A DNA stretch of 51,013 nucleotides from Acidobacteriaceae bacterium. GTDB lineage: Bacteria; Acidobacteriota; Terriglobia; Terriglobales; Acidobacteriaceae. This document shows, one piece after another, positions 8,123 to 17,247 of the stretch. The notes under the pieces were generated by a model. The model was not told the origin of the DNA. It saw nothing but the letters and a program-made list of their open reading frames with translations, and searched no databases. The position numbers and the translations under genes are program-made. The stretch lies in NCBI GenBank assembly GCA_003139095.1, contig PLHW01000063.1:121990-173002 (forward strand). Reading direction: 5' to 3'. The number at the start of each line of letters is the position of its first letter. The stretch's first letter is position 1.

Positions 8123-11100
8123 ATGTCCCATCGCCTGCCTTCATCGATTTCTTCGTTTCTAAATTCCGCCGCGCTGGCCGCATTGATCCTTCTATGCGCT
8201 CTCGCCATTCCAGCCTCCGCCCAAAATTCCAATAACATCCCCCCACACTCCGCGCAACAAAAACTCAAAGCCCGCGACCGCTACCTGCTGCGCGGCCGCA
8301 CCGCGCCCCCCGGCCAATCCCCCGCCGCCCTCCGCTTAAAAGCCTATCGCCAGAAAATCGCAAATCGCGACGCTGCCGCGGCAGGTCGCGTCTTCGCCGC
8401 ACAGCCCGGCCCCATCCCCCAAGTCGGCGGACCCCAATGGATCTCTCTCGGCCCCGCCCCGCTCATCTCCTATCAAAATATCTACGGCCCTGTCTCCGGC
8501 CGCGTCACCTCCGTCGCCCTCGACCCCACCGACTCCACCGGCAACACCCTCTTCGCCGCCTCCGCCACCGGAGGCATCTGGCAATCCCTCAACGCCGCCA
8601 CCCTCCCCGCCTCCGCCGTCACCTGGGCCCCACTCACCGACCAGCAACCCTCCCTCGTCAACGGCGCCATCTCCATCAAACCCGACGCCACCGTCCTCCT
8701 CGCCGGCACCGGCGAGCCCAATAATGCCATCGACAGCTACTACGGCGTTGGCATCCTCCGCTCCGCCGATCACGGCGCAACCTGGAATCTTATATCCTCC
8801 GCCGACACCGGCTCCCATTCCTTCGCCGGCCTAGGCTTCTCCAAGTTCGCCTGGAACGCAGCCGCCGTAGTCGCCGCCGCCGGCACCACCACCCAAGGCT
8901 TCAACGATGGCGACATCACCCGAGCCACCGCCCTTGGCCTCTACTACTCCCCCGACGCCGGTCAGACCTGGTCCTTCCAGACTCCGCAAGACGCCGGCAT
9001 CTCCATCACTCCCGCCTCCGCCACCGATGTCGTCTACAACGCCGTCGCCGCAAAGTATTTCGCCTCCATCCGTTTTCACGGCCTCTACTCTTCCACCAAC
9101 GGCCAGAACTGGACCCGCCTCGCCAATCAGCCGAATCCCGCGCAACTCAGCACGTCAAACTGTCCCGCCCAAATCCCGCAAGGCGGATCCGCCTGCCCCA
9201 TCTATCGCGGCCAATTCGCTGTCGTTCCGGGCCGCAACGAAATGTATTTCTGGTTCATCACGCTCGTCTCCGGCGAAGGTGAAGAAGGCGTGACCGTCCT
9301 CGACCAGGGCCTCTGGCGCTCGCTCGACGCCGGCAACACTTGGACTCAGATCGACGAAACCGGCATCGCCAACTGCGGCGACCCCGGCAACAATGGATGC
9401 GGCGTCGATCTCGGCTACTACAATCTCACGCTCGCCGCCCTCCCCAGCAGCACCTCCACCGACCTCTACGCCGGCGCCGACAATCTCTACAAATGCACTG
9501 TCGCCAGCGGCGCCGTCGACTGCTCCACCATCGACCCCAACCTCCCCAATCAGTGGACCAACCTCACCCACGTCTACGGATGCGCCAGCATCGCCGCCGT
9601 TCACCCCAATCAGCACGCCCTCGACTTCCTCCTCACCGGCGGCAAAGCCATCATGGTTTTCGGCACTGACGGCGGTCTCTACCGCGCCCTCAACGGCTAC
9701 ACCGGCCTCAACAGCGGCACCTGTGGCTCGCCCAATGCTTTCGACAGCCTCAACGCCTCGTCCGTGCCCGGCGCCACCATCGGCTCGCTCACCGAGTTCG
9801 TCAGTTTCTCCCCCGATGCCTTCGACCAGAACACCATCCTCGGTGGCACGGACGGCAACGGCTCCGCCGCCACCAGTTCCGCCACCACCAATCCCCAATG
9901 GATCACCGTCAACGGCGGCGACGGCGGCTTCACCGCCATCAACTCCGACCCGCACTGGCCCCCCGCCGAGTGGTATACCGCCAACAGTTTCGCCAACATT
10001 TATATGTGCGGCAGCGGCATCGACTGCACCACCCAAACCTTCGCCCAGACCATCGACTCCCAGGAACTCAACGGCGATCTCGGCGCTTTCAACACGCCCT
10101 TCATCCTCGATCCGCAGGACAACTACCAGATGCTCGTCGGCACTTGCCGCGTCTGGAGCGGCGTTCCCACCGTGCCGCCCACTTCGCTCGCCTCTCTCAG
10201 CTATGACTTCGACACCCTCGGTGACGACACCTGCACTGGCGAAGAAGTCAATCTCGTCGCCGGCCTCGATGCCGGTGGCCCCCAGGAAGCCGGCTTCATC
10301 TCCACCACCGTCTACGCCACCACCGAAGGCACCGGCCCCAACGCTGCCTCCCCTTACGGAGGCGAAGTCTGGATCACCACCAACTCCGGCATCGCACCCA
10401 TGTCTCAAATCACCGGCGCCATCAATCCCTCCAATTACACAATTTCGTCCGTCTCCGTCGATCAGTCCGACCCCTCCGGCGCCACCGCCTACGTCGGCAT
10501 CATGGGTTTCAACGTTTCCCACATTTTCAAAACCACCAACGACGGCGCAACCTGGACCGACTGGTCCGGCAGCGGCAGCGCCGCCCTTCCCGACGCGCCC
10601 GTGAACGCAGTGCTCGTCGACACGCTCTCCCAGCAGATCTACGCGGCCACCGATGTCGGCGTTTTCGCCAGTTCCACCGCCGCTCCCAGTTGGATCGAAG
10701 TCGGCATCCCGCCCCAACCCGGCGGCGCCTCCGGCTATCTCCCCAACGTCCCCGTCACCGCCCTCCGTGTCTTCGCCAGCGACGGTCTCAAAAAACTCCG
10801 CGCTTCCACCTACGGCCGCGGCGTCTGGGAATACACCCTCGGCCCCGACTTCTCCGTCTCCGTCACCGCCACTCCCACCTCCACCGTCGCCGCCCAAAAC
10901 GTAACGTGGAGCGGCGCTCTCACCGCCTGGAACGGCTACACCGGCACCGTCAACCTCGCCTGCGTTGACTCGCCGCCCAACTGCTCCATCAATCCATCCA
11001 CCATCACTCCCACCCCAATCGGCGTGGCAACTACCGCCACTGTCGGAAGCTCCACCGCAGGCTCGTTCACCTTCGGCATTCAGGGCACCGACGGCACCAC

Positions 11101-12109
11101 CACCCACACGCAACTCGTCAAACTCAACGTCGGCACCGATGTCGCCTGGTCCAACACCGGCAGCTCGAAGGTGACCGTTGCCGCCGGCCAAACCGCCACC
11201 TACCAATTTTCCGCTGCACCCGTCGGCGCATCCATCTTCACCGGCCCAGTCTCATTCGCCTGTCCCAATCTCCCCGCGCTTACCACGTGCAGCTTCAGTC
11301 CCACTTCCCTCGCCGCCGGAGCCGGAACCACCGCCGTCACTTTGACCATCACCACCACCGGCCCAAATCAAGGCACAGAATTTCGCCGCCGAATCGCCAG
11401 CGCCGCCGCGCACTCCAGTTCCACAACCTCGAACTTGATAGAAGCAACAAAAATGGGAGCTGCAAAAACCGGGGCAGTAAAAATAGGACCAACTAGAATC
11501 CCGCCACTACCAATCATCTCCCGCGCATTCGCGTGGCTACTCGCCATCCCTCTAGCCGCACTCGCGCTGTGCGGAATCTCCCGCAAAAAAATAAGCGCGA
11601 ATGCGAGCCCATCCCCGCTCCCCCGCGCCCAATTCTGGTCCTGCCTCGCCCTCGCCGCCCTCCTCCTCATGGTCGCCTGCGGAGGCCTCTCCGGTAGCGG
11701 CGGTGGTGGCGGCGGCCAGCCTCCACCGGCTGTGACCGTCACCGTCAGCCCCACCATCGCCAGCCTCTACATCAACGAGCGCGGCAACACCTGGCCCTCC
11801 TCCACCACCACGCAGCAATTTACCGCCACCGTAAACAACGGCAGCAGTCAAACCGTGACCTGGTCCGTAGGAGGCCCCGCCTCCAACGGCACCATCGACG
11901 CCAACGGCCTTTACACCGCCCCCGCCACGCTCCCCAATCCCGCAACCGCCACGGTCACCGCGACTTCGTCAGAAGCCACCAGCCCCGCGACCGCCACCAT
12001 CAACCTAAAACCCGCCACCGCCATCGGCGTATTCTCCAACCTCCAAGCCACCGCCACAGCCGCCAAGGGCCCACCCCACCCCGCAACCATCTCCCTAACG
12101 GTAGATTAA
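8123..12109 (+). CDS. Large secreted protein with BNR/sortilin-like beta-propeller and Ig-like C-terminus
   Basis: Function unknown; likely exported or surface-displayed. Starting at ATG 8123 (1328 residues) it opens with an AALAALILLCALAIPASAQ signal peptide. A GTG four codons earlier is possible, but AGGGGTG sits well as the ribosome site for the ATG. Residues about 60-900 contain repeated propeller blades of the BNR/VPS10 type (SADHGATWNLI, SPDAGQTWSF, SLDAGNTWTQI, TTNDGATWTDW). Next come Ig-like segments rich in Thr/Ser, a hydrophobic helix at about 1135-1160, then a second hydrophobic stretch ending LLMVACGG followed by Gly repeats and another Ig-like domain. Codon use is strongly C-rich. 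I cannot assign a substrate. Confidence 0.85.
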   Translation: MSHRLPSSISSFLNSAALAALILLCALAIPASAQNSNNIPPHSAQQKLKARDRYLLRGRTAPPGQSPAALRLKAYRQKIANRDAAAAGRVFAAQPGPIPQVGGPQWISLGPAPLISYQNIYGPVSGRVTSVALDPTDSTGNTLFAASATGGIWQSLNAATLPASAVTWAPLTDQQPSLVNGAISIKPDATVLLAGTGEPNNAIDSYYGVGILRSADHGATWNLISSADTGSHSFAGLGFSKFAWNAAAVVAAAGTTTQGFNDGDITRATALGLYYSPDAGQTWSFQTPQDAGISITPASATDVVYNAVAAKYFASIRFHGLYSSTNGQNWTRLANQPNPAQLSTSNCPAQIPQGGSACPIYRGQFAVVPGRNEMYFWFITLVSGEGEEGVTVLDQGLWRSLDAGNTWTQIDETGIANCGDPGNNGCGVDLGYYNLTLAALPSSTSTDLYAGADNLYKCTVASGAVDCSTIDPNLPNQWTNLTHVYGCASIAAVHPNQHALDFLLTGGKAIMVFGTDGGLYRALNGYTGLNSGTCGSPNAFDSLNASSVPGATIGSLTEFVSFSPDAFDQNTILGGTDGNGSAATSSATTNPQWITVNGGDGGFTAINSDPHWPPAEWYTANSFANIYMCGSGIDCTTQTFAQTIDSQELNGDLGAFNTPFILDPQDNYQMLVGTCRVWSGVPTVPPTSLASLSYDFDTLGDDTCTGEEVNLVAGLDAGGPQEAGFISTTVYATTEGTGPNAASPYGGEVWITTNSGIAPMSQITGAINPSNYTISSVSVDQSDPSGATAYVGIMGFNVSHIFKTTNDGATWTDWSGSGSAALPDAPVNAVLVDTLSQQIYAATDVGVFASSTAAPSWIEVGIPPQPGGASGYLPNVPVTALRVFASDGLKKLRASTYGRGVWEYTLGPDFSVSVTATPTSTVAAQNVTWSGALTAWNGYTGTVNLACVDSPPNCSINPSTITPTPIGVATTATVGSSTAGSFTFGIQGTDGTTTHTQLVKLNVGTDVAWSNTGSSKVTVAAGQTATYQFSAAPVGASIFTGPVSFACPNLPALTTCSFSPTSLAAGAGTTAVTLTITTTGPNQGTEFRRRIASAAAHSSSTTSNLIEATKMGAAKTGAVKIGPTRIPPLPIISRAFAWLLAIPLAALALCGISRKKISANASPSPLPRAQFWSCLALAALLLMVACGGLSGSGGGGGGQPPPAVTVTVSPTIASLYINERGNTWPSSTTTQQFTATVNNGSSQTVTWSVGGPASNGTIDANGLYTAPATLPNPATATVTATSSEATSPATATINLKPATAIGVFSNLQATATAAKGPPHPATISLTVD

Positions 12110-12438
12110 GAAGGCGGATTAAGTAGGTGGATTAAGAACGGCAGATTAGGAGAGGCGAATGCGAGATTAGAAACGTAGACCCGAGAAGCGAAATTAAGAA
12201 CCGAACATTAACAACAGATTCCGAACGCCGCCAGACCGTAGCGGCGGCGTGCCGCCGTCGGCCCGCGAGTAGAAAAAATCAAGCCCCTCACAGAAAACTA
12301 CAACCGAGAGAACTCCCCCGCACCCAACTCGCCGCGCCATTACCGCCCAATGTTCACCCGTCACACAAATTCCGAACCCCGTGCGCTACGATAAGCATCG
12401 CATCGTAGCTCGTAGCTCGTAGCTTGTAGCTCACACCC
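12110..12438. other. Gene-free spacer with degenerate repeats
   Basis: No gene seen. It begins with imperfect GGCGGATTAAG / AGGTGGATTAAG words after the stop of the secreted protein. A GC palindrome (CGGCGGCGTGCCGCCG) lies near 12242-12257, and the spacer ends in the heptamer array that abuts lhgO. No terminator with a T tract is visible. Confidence 0.6.
12404..12433. repeat. (GTAGCTC)4 heptamer array abutting lhgO
   Basis: Four head-to-tail copies of GTAGCTC/GTAGCTT end 5 bp before the lhgO ATG at 12439. There is no purine-rich Shine-Dalgarno in the gap. The same word occurs at 40331-40372 next to the crp-family gene. Confidence 0.9.
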
Positions 12439-13647
12439 ATGCCCCACGACCTAGCCATCATCGGCGGCGGAATTGTCGGCCTCTCCTTCGCCATGCAAGC
12501 CGCCCAAGCCTTCCCCAGCACCCGCATCATCGTCCTGGAAAAAGAACCCGGCCTCGCCCGCCATCAAACCGGCCACAACAGTGGAGTCATCCACTCCGGC
12601 GTCTACTACAAAGCCGGCTCCCTCAAAGCCCGCATGTGCGTCGCCGGAGCCCGCGAAATGGTCGCCTTCTGCGCCCGGCACTCCATCCCTTACGAGGTCT
12701 GTGGCAAGCTCATCGTCGCCACCACCGCCGCGGAATCCGCCCGCCTCGACGACCTCCGCGCCCGCGGCGAAGCCAATGGCCTCACCGGCCTCCAACTCCT
12801 CGACCGCGACGCCATGCGCCAAGTCGAGCCTCACGTCGGCGGCCTCCGCGCCCTCCACGTCCCCGCCACCGGCATCACCGACTACTCTCTCGTCACCGCC
12901 AAATACGCCGCCCTCGCCACCGAACGCGGCGTCGAAATCAAAACCTCCTCCGCCGTCACCGCCTTCACCACCAACTCCTCCGAAGTCCTCATCCACACCC
13001 GCGCCGGAAATTTTCCCGCCCGCTACGTCGTCAATTGCGCCGGCCTCTACAGCGATCGCATCGCCCAACTCGCCGGCCACGATCCCGCGCTCATCCTCGT
13101 CCCCTTCCGCGGCGAATACTACGACCTCATTCCCGCCCGCGCCAACCTCGTTCGCAATCTCATCTATCCCGTCCCCGATCCCGCCTATCCCTTCCTCGGC
13201 GTCCATTTCACGCGCCGCATTCACGGCAACGTCGACGCCGGCCCCAACGCCGTTCTCGCCTTCCGCCGCGAAGGCTACCACCGCACCGATTTCGATCTCC
13301 ACGAAACCATGGAAGTCATGCGTTACTTCGGCTTCCGCGTCATGGCCCGCCAACACTGGAAAAATGGCCTCTCCGAAATGCAGCGTTCCTGGTCCAAAAG
13401 AAAATTCGTAAGCTCCTGCCAGCGCCTGCTCCCCGAAGTCCAAATGCAAGACATGACCCCCGGCGGTTCCGGAGTCCGCGCTCAAGCCCTCGCCCCCGAC
13501 GGCACCCTAGTCGATGACTTCCGGTTCCTCCCCCGCGGCCGCTTCCTCCACGTCCTGAACGTCCCCTCCCCCGCCGCCACCGCCTCGCTCCCCATAGGCC
13601 GCGAAATAGTACAAATGGTCCGCCAATCCGCCCTCATCACCGAATGA
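12439..13647 (+). CDS. lhgO: L-2-hydroxyglutarate oxidase (FAD-dependent)
   Basis: Oxidises L-2-hydroxyglutarate to 2-oxoglutarate with electrons passed through FAD, probably to the quinone pool. The 402-residue DAO-type protein begins with the FAD dinucleotide fold IIGGGIVGLSFA and the characteristic LEKEPGLARHQTGHNSG and VIHSGVYYKAGSLKARMC. It ends with the family's SGVRAQALAPDGTLVDDF and a last helix (GREIVQMV). Length matches LhgO. The ATG at 12439 is chosen because it gives the exact N-terminal FAD motif. It has no visible ribosome site, since a heptamer array lies immediately upstream. No operon partner; the next gene is convergent. Confidence 0.93.
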   Translation: MPHDLAIIGGGIVGLSFAMQAAQAFPSTRIIVLEKEPGLARHQTGHNSGVIHSGVYYKAGSLKARMCVAGAREMVAFCARHSIPYEVCGKLIVATTAAESARLDDLRARGEANGLTGLQLLDRDAMRQVEPHVGGLRALHVPATGITDYSLVTAKYAALATERGVEIKTSSAVTAFTTNSSEVLIHTRAGNFPARYVVNCAGLYSDRIAQLAGHDPALILVPFRGEYYDLIPARANLVRNLIYPVPDPAYPFLGVHFTRRIHGNVDAGPNAVLAFRREGYHRTDFDLHETMEVMRYFGFRVMARQHWKNGLSEMQRSWSKRKFVSSCQRLLPEVQMQDMTPGGSGVRAQALAPDGTLVDDFRFLPRGRFLHVLNVPSPAATASLPIGREIVQMVRQSALITE

Positions 13648-13666
13648 TTGCTTTTGCTCGTGTGGG

Positions 13667-13684
13667 GCGGACACTCTTGTCCGC
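13667..13684. repeat. Perfect hairpin GCGGACA-CTCT-TGTCCGC
   Basis: Seven-base perfect stem with a 4-nt loop, 20 bp after the lhgO stop. Related hairpins occur at 25285-25306 and 44025-44046, each soon after a gene end. No T tract, so it is a repeated palindrome and not a standard terminator. Confidence 0.8.
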
Positions 13685-13752
13685 CGCTGTTGTCGTTGCT
13701 GTTGCTGTTGCCTTTGCTCTTGCTGTTGCTCGCATCGTGACGGGGCCCCGCT

Positions 13753-13802
13753 GGGTGCCCCATCCTTAAACGTCGCGCATTTTGCGACGTTTAGGGTGGG
13801 GC
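13753..13802. repeat. GGTGCCCC-type palindromic element, copy 1
   Basis: Outer arms GGGTGCCCCATCCT and AGGGTGGGGC enclose an inner stem AAACGTCGC / GCGACGTTT with a short loop. The outer arms match the other copies while the inner stem sequence differs and still pairs. Confidence 0.85.
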
Positions 13803-13803
13803 T

Positions 13804-13860
13804 TTTGACTTTGACTTTGACTTTGCTTTTGACTTTTGATTTTGACTTTGCTTTTGAACT
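13804..13860. repeat. Degenerate TTTGACT tandem run
   Basis: Head-to-tail TTTGACT/TTTTGACT words. The same words follow palindromic elements at 13920 and 33881. Confidence 0.8.
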
Positions 13861-13878
13861 TCGACACCACCAAACCGA

Positions 13879-13920
13879 GGGTGCCCCGTCCTTGTCGCGT
13901 TTTCTGCGACAGGGCGGGGC
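13879..13920. repeat. GGTGCCCC-type palindromic element, copy 2
   Basis: Outer arms GGTGCCCCGTCC / GGGCGGGGC with inner stem TGTCGC / GCGACA. Bases 13880-13919 are identical to 33841-33880, which lies inside a protein kinase gene. The similarity continues into the following ATTTGACTT stretch. Confidence 0.92.
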
Positions 13921-14019
13921 ATTTGACTTCCTATCCCCACCCCAACTCCCATCGTTCTCTCTTTCGCGCCGTCCACTGCGACTCGATTTCGACCACTCCC
14001 TCATCCCCTGGAACATAAT

Positions 14020-14054
14020 GGGGCTGGCCCACCCTCTCACCCATCACAACTCCC
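14020..14054. repeat. 35-bp dispersed element (copy A)
   Basis: GGGGCTGGCCCACCCT followed by CCCATC and CAACTCCC. A very similar stretch occurs at 39971-40005, downstream of the AIPR gene. Confidence 0.7.
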
Positions 14055-14136
14055 GAGGGTGCCGTCTCAGCGTTCTAGGCGAACTCCGCGGTTCAAGATT
14101 CTTATCCTGGCTCCGCGCCTTAATACCTGCCAATCC

Positions 14137-15408
14137 TTATCGCGTAATCTTAAACAGCACACCTGCGCCGTTAGCGCCTCCCGCGGCGGTGCCGTACAGG
14201 CTCCCCTTGCTATCCACGGCCAATTCCGACGAGGGATGCTCCCCGTCGATGCCTCCCGTAAAGGTATAGACAACGATCTCTTTCCCTTTGGCTAGGTTCG
14301 GCAGTTCATACACGACGCCACATCCGTAGTAATTGCCGTCGTAACATGAATGGTCGCCGCCATAGTAAGTTGTGCTATAGAGATTGCCCGCAGCATCCTG
14401 CACGAACCCAGCCCGCGGCGCTTGCCCGTCCTTTCCCAGCCGGGTGAATGCGTGCGGCACTTTTTCCGTCCCCGCGGGCGTGATCTTGTAGGCTACCCCG
14501 CAGCCTTCGTACGGATAATTCTGCGTGCACCCTTTCAGGTTGCCGCCATAGTATGTGGTGCCGTAAACATTCCCCTTGGCGTCCAGCATCAGCAGCCCGT
14601 ACGGCGACTCGCCATACGTCGCGCCATTGTAGAAGGAGAACAGCGTCGTGAAGTCGCCAGACGGTGTCACCTTAAACACGATTCCTGGGAACGGCCCGAA
14701 GTCCCATGCCTGGTCGGTGGTGCCGTACAGATTGCCTTTTGCATCCCCAATCAGTCCCGCCGATGGGTTGCCATCATCCAGCCCCCCAGTGAATGCCCAG
14801 ACCACGCTCTCAATCCCCGTGGCCGTGACCTTGAACACCACACCGCACGGGTAGCCCTCAAAGCAAGTGTATGGACCGCCGTCTATGGTCGTGCCGTACA
14901 GATTGCCCTCGGCATCGCGCACCAATCCGCCATTCGGAAACCCTCCGTCGTTCCCATCGGTAAAACCGTAGAGCACTGTTTCCTTTCCCGACGAGCCTAG
15001 CTCAAACACTGTTCCGGCGCCGTAAGCGCCTCCTCCGCTCGTAACGCCATAGAAGTTGCCGTTGCTGTCTTCCACCAGAGGACCCGCCGGACTTGCCCCG
15101 TCCGAGGGGCCTCCCTTGAAGCTGTAGAGTACTTTTTCTGTCCCGGCCGTAGTTAGCTCGAACACCGTTCCCGCATTGTATGCACCTCCTGCGTAGGTGG
15201 TGCCGTAGAGGTTGCCGCTTTTATCTTGGATCAATTGGCCGCTTGGTCCGTAGCCATCGGTACATTGTGACTGGGAACAAAAGTTGTAGAGCACGCTATA
15301 CGTCTGCGCTTGCCCCGGCAGAGTTGCTCTGACCACGAACCCCAGAACCGCAGCCAGCATCATGACTCCGGGGCCGATTCGTTTCCATAAAAAGTGCGCG
15401 TCACACAT
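14137..15408 (-). CDS. Secreted GloVer-repeat protein
   Basis: 423 residues. A hydrophobic signal segment (VMMLAAVLGFVVRATLPGQAQ) precedes about seven repeats of roughly 45-55 residues. Each carries the GloVer signature (TIGR03803 type): GTVFELT, KVLYSF, DG..P..GL, D..GNLYGTT. The family is abundant in Acidobacteria and Verrucomicrobia; the fold is likely a beta-propeller and the role is unknown. ATG at 15406-15408 is well supported by AAGGAGGAGAT just upstream. A second GloVer gene lies at 25475-26860. The upstream leader contains a possible conserved stem-loop (15560-15585). Confidence 0.9.
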   Translation of the reverse strand: MCDAHFLWKRIGPGVMMLAAVLGFVVRATLPGQAQTYSVLYNFCSQSQCTDGYGPSGQLIQDKSGNLYGTTYAGGAYNAGTVFELTTAGTEKVLYSFKGGPSDGASPAGPLVEDSNGNFYGVTSGGGAYGAGTVFELGSSGKETVLYGFTDGNDGGFPNGGLVRDAEGNLYGTTIDGGPYTCFEGYPCGVVFKVTATGIESVVWAFTGGLDDGNPSAGLIGDAKGNLYGTTDQAWDFGPFPGIVFKVTPSGDFTTLFSFYNGATYGESPYGLLMLDAKGNVYGTTYYGGNLKGCTQNYPYEGCGVAYKITPAGTEKVPHAFTRLGKDGQAPRAGFVQDAAGNLYSTTYYGGDHSCYDGNYYGCGVVYELPNLAKGKEIVVYTFTGGIDGEHPSSELAVDSKGSLYGTAAGGANGAGVLFKITR

Positions 15409-15720
15409 ATCTCCTCCTTATCCGCGACAATTCATTCCGATTTCAAGCGTCGGCCTTTCGCCTCCAGGGGTGCTGCGTCTCAACGGGCGGGAACTGCTCT
15501 TCGGAGAGGCGAGACGGATCGTCGGCGACGAATCTACTCCTTTGCCGAATCTCTGCAATAGCAGGCATCACCCATCGCTGTGATGTGATTCCGCACGGGC
15601 CCGGAGGGGTTCCCCACGTCTCGCGCCCCTCGAGACATGGGCTGAATCAATGCGCAGTCAAAGGCCCAATACCTAAATGACCAAATGACTAACTAAATGA
15701 TTAAATCACCAAATGCCTAT
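15409..15720. other. Leader region of the GloVer gene and AATGA-type tandem run
   Basis: No gene seen. The part next to 15408 is the 5' leader of the GloVer gene. At 15674-15716 lies a degenerate run of AAATGACT/AAATGATT octamers, of the same type as 18503-18561 and 32122-32170. Confidence 0.6.
15560..15585 (-). promoter_or_regulatory. Possible leader stem-loop (copy A)
   Basis: On the minus strand CATCAC-N8-GTGATG forms a perfect stem, followed by GCC and a short TGC/GCA hairpin. A similar string (TCACAG..GTGATGCC, 16 of 20 positions equal) lies in the leader of the small membrane gene at 27089, where the stem is CTCAC/GTGAG. Function unknown; the match could be chance. Confidence 0.3.
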
Positions 15721-17247
15721 CTAATCCGAATCCGGCGCATCCACCTCTTCCCCCTTCGTCTGCGTGAAGAAGCTTCCCGCCAGCGGCGCCGGAATCGTCT
15801 TATACGCCGTTGCCGGCTGATTGAAGTTAAAAAAGTCATGCAGATCGTTGGCCGCCCGCGCGTCCGCAAATCCCAGACTCCCCAGCCCAAATATTCCCTC
15901 AATCCCCTTCACGATGCTCCCAAAATCGTATTCCTCATTGCTGATATATCCCACCTTCGTCGAGTACGCAGAAACCACCACCAGCGGCACCCGAAACCCA
16001 AGCTGATAGTCATTCTGGTTCGCCCCACTCTGGAACACCGGCCGCACGTGGTCGTACCACCCGCCCCAGTCGTCCCACGTTATAAATATCGCCGTGTCCT
16101 TCCAGTACCCCGTGCCCCCGTCGCAGTTCGTGTTGTTTCCAATTGCATTCACAATCGCCGCCACCCATGACGGCCCCTGCCCGCTGTTAATCGGGTGATC
16201 CGAATACTGTCCCGCCGGCGTAATCCAGCTCACCTGTGCCAGCGCGCAGTTCCCAATGTCGGTCAGCACATCCGGCGGCGCCGTGTCCACGTATCCATTC
16301 GATTCCCCTTTATTCCAGTCCGGCCCCGTGCACACCCCCGCCTGCGGTATGCAGATATTCGACAGCGAATTCGGCGCCACCCACAAGCTGCTCTGCCCCT
16401 GTGCGTAATACGTCCACGTGATTTTCGGCGTCGGCTGGCTGAACAAGTAATCCATCGCATTGCGCGTAAAGCATTGCACCGTCTCGTCCCCCGGAGTCTC
16501 CGTCCCATACGGTGGTTTCGAGTTCCCATTCGGCCGGATCAGCTGCACCGAATTCCCCGATCCGCATCCATACAACGTCGACCCATAATTCTCCGACACA
16601 AAAATCCCCAGCGCGTCGTCCCCCGCCGTCGGCGCCGATGTCGCCCCAAAAATATACTGGTGCGCCGGATAACTCGGCCCCTGGTTCGTCTGAAACATCC
16701 GGTTCGCCCACCCATAGGTCGTCGCCAGCGTGATATACGGGTCCATCAGCCCGCCCTTCGTCCCGTTACTATTCGTCACCGGCGTGTTGTACACGTACAT
16801 GAACTGCGAATACCCGTTCGCCGGAACCACGCACCCAAAAATATTCGCCCCGCATGTCGCCGGCACGTTCGCCGCCGCCTTCCCCGCGATCCCCTGGCTC
16901 TCGTATTCGAAATTAAACCCGCTGATCGTCCCATTCAGCTTCGGCCCCCCGTGGCTGTGATCCAAATCAAAATTCGTCGCCAGCCCCACCGGCGTCAACG
17001 GCACTGTCTGCCCATCGCTATTCACATACGTCGATGCAATCTCATACGTCCCCTTCGCCCCGGTTGCGCTGCATCCGGGCTTGCCCCCATTCGCCGTGCA
17101 CAATCCCTGAAACAGATTGTCCGGCGTCCGGTTTTCCTGAAAAATCACCACCACATGCTTTATGGGAGTGCTCCCATACTGCGCTTGCGCTCCACTCGAA
17201 ATCAGCGCAACCGCGAAAAGCGACAACATCCAGCGGCTACATTTCAT
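15721..17247 (-). CDS. Secreted phosphoesterase, phospholipase C / acid phosphatase family
   Basis: 508 residues with a clear signal peptide (MLSLFAVALISSGAQAQ). It belongs to the PF04185 phosphoesterase family: HVVVIFQENRTPDNLFQGL holds the metal and Thr nucleophile region, DLDHSHGGPKLNG follows, and FITWDDWGGWYDHVRP near the C-terminal half supplies the second metal-ligand region. Such enzymes cleave phosphodiester or phosphomonoester bonds outside the cytoplasm. Substrate (phospholipid or soluble phosphate ester) cannot be fixed. ATG start at 17245-17247 with GGAGAG upstream. Not in an obvious operon. Phosphate scavenging is the likely role by family, which is an inference. Confidence 0.9.
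   Translation of the reverse strand: MKCSRWMLSLFAVALISSGAQAQYGSTPIKHVVVIFQENRTPDNLFQGLCTANGGKPGCSATGAKGTYEIASTYVNSDGQTVPLTPVGLATNFDLDHSHGGPKLNGTISGFNFEYESQGIAGKAAANVPATCGANIFGCVVPANGYSQFMYVYNTPVTNSNGTKGGLMDPYITLATTYGWANRMFQTNQGPSYPAHQYIFGATSAPTAGDDALGIFVSENYGSTLYGCGSGNSVQLIRPNGNSKPPYGTETPGDETVQCFTRNAMDYLFSQPTPKITWTYYAQGQSSLWVAPNSLSNICIPQAGVCTGPDWNKGESNGYVDTAPPDVLTDIGNCALAQVSWITPAGQYSDHPINSGQGPSWVAAIVNAIGNNTNCDGGTGYWKDTAIFITWDDWGGWYDHVRPVFQSGANQNDYQLGFRVPLVVVSAYSTKVGYISNEEYDFGSIVKGIEGIFGLGSLGFADARAANDLHDFFNFNQPATAYKTIPAPLAGSFFTQTKGEEVDAPDSD

Larger units (their letters stand above)
13648..14136. other. Repeat-filled convergent spacer
   Basis: The 490-bp gap between convergent lhgO and the GloVer gene carries no credible gene. 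It contains, in order, the GCGGACA hairpin, a degenerate GTTGCT hexamer run (13686-13732), a GGTGCCCC palindrome (13753-13802), a TTTGACT hexamer/heptamer run (13804-13860), a second GGTGCCCC palindrome (13879-13920) and a 35-bp element (14020-14054) shared with 39971-40005. Confidence 0.75.

Noticed and set aside
9155-11206. Long minus-strand open frame (683 codons) rich in Gly, Ala, Val and Asp
   Set aside because: It is antisense to the BNR/Ig-like gene, has no domain and reflects the C-rich codon positions of the real gene.
15430-15480. Cyclic di-GMP (GEMM-I) riboswitch upstream of the GloVer gene
   Set aside because: A GCGAAAGGCCGACGC string recalls the GEMM core, but the GGCAAACC arm and the second stem are missing.
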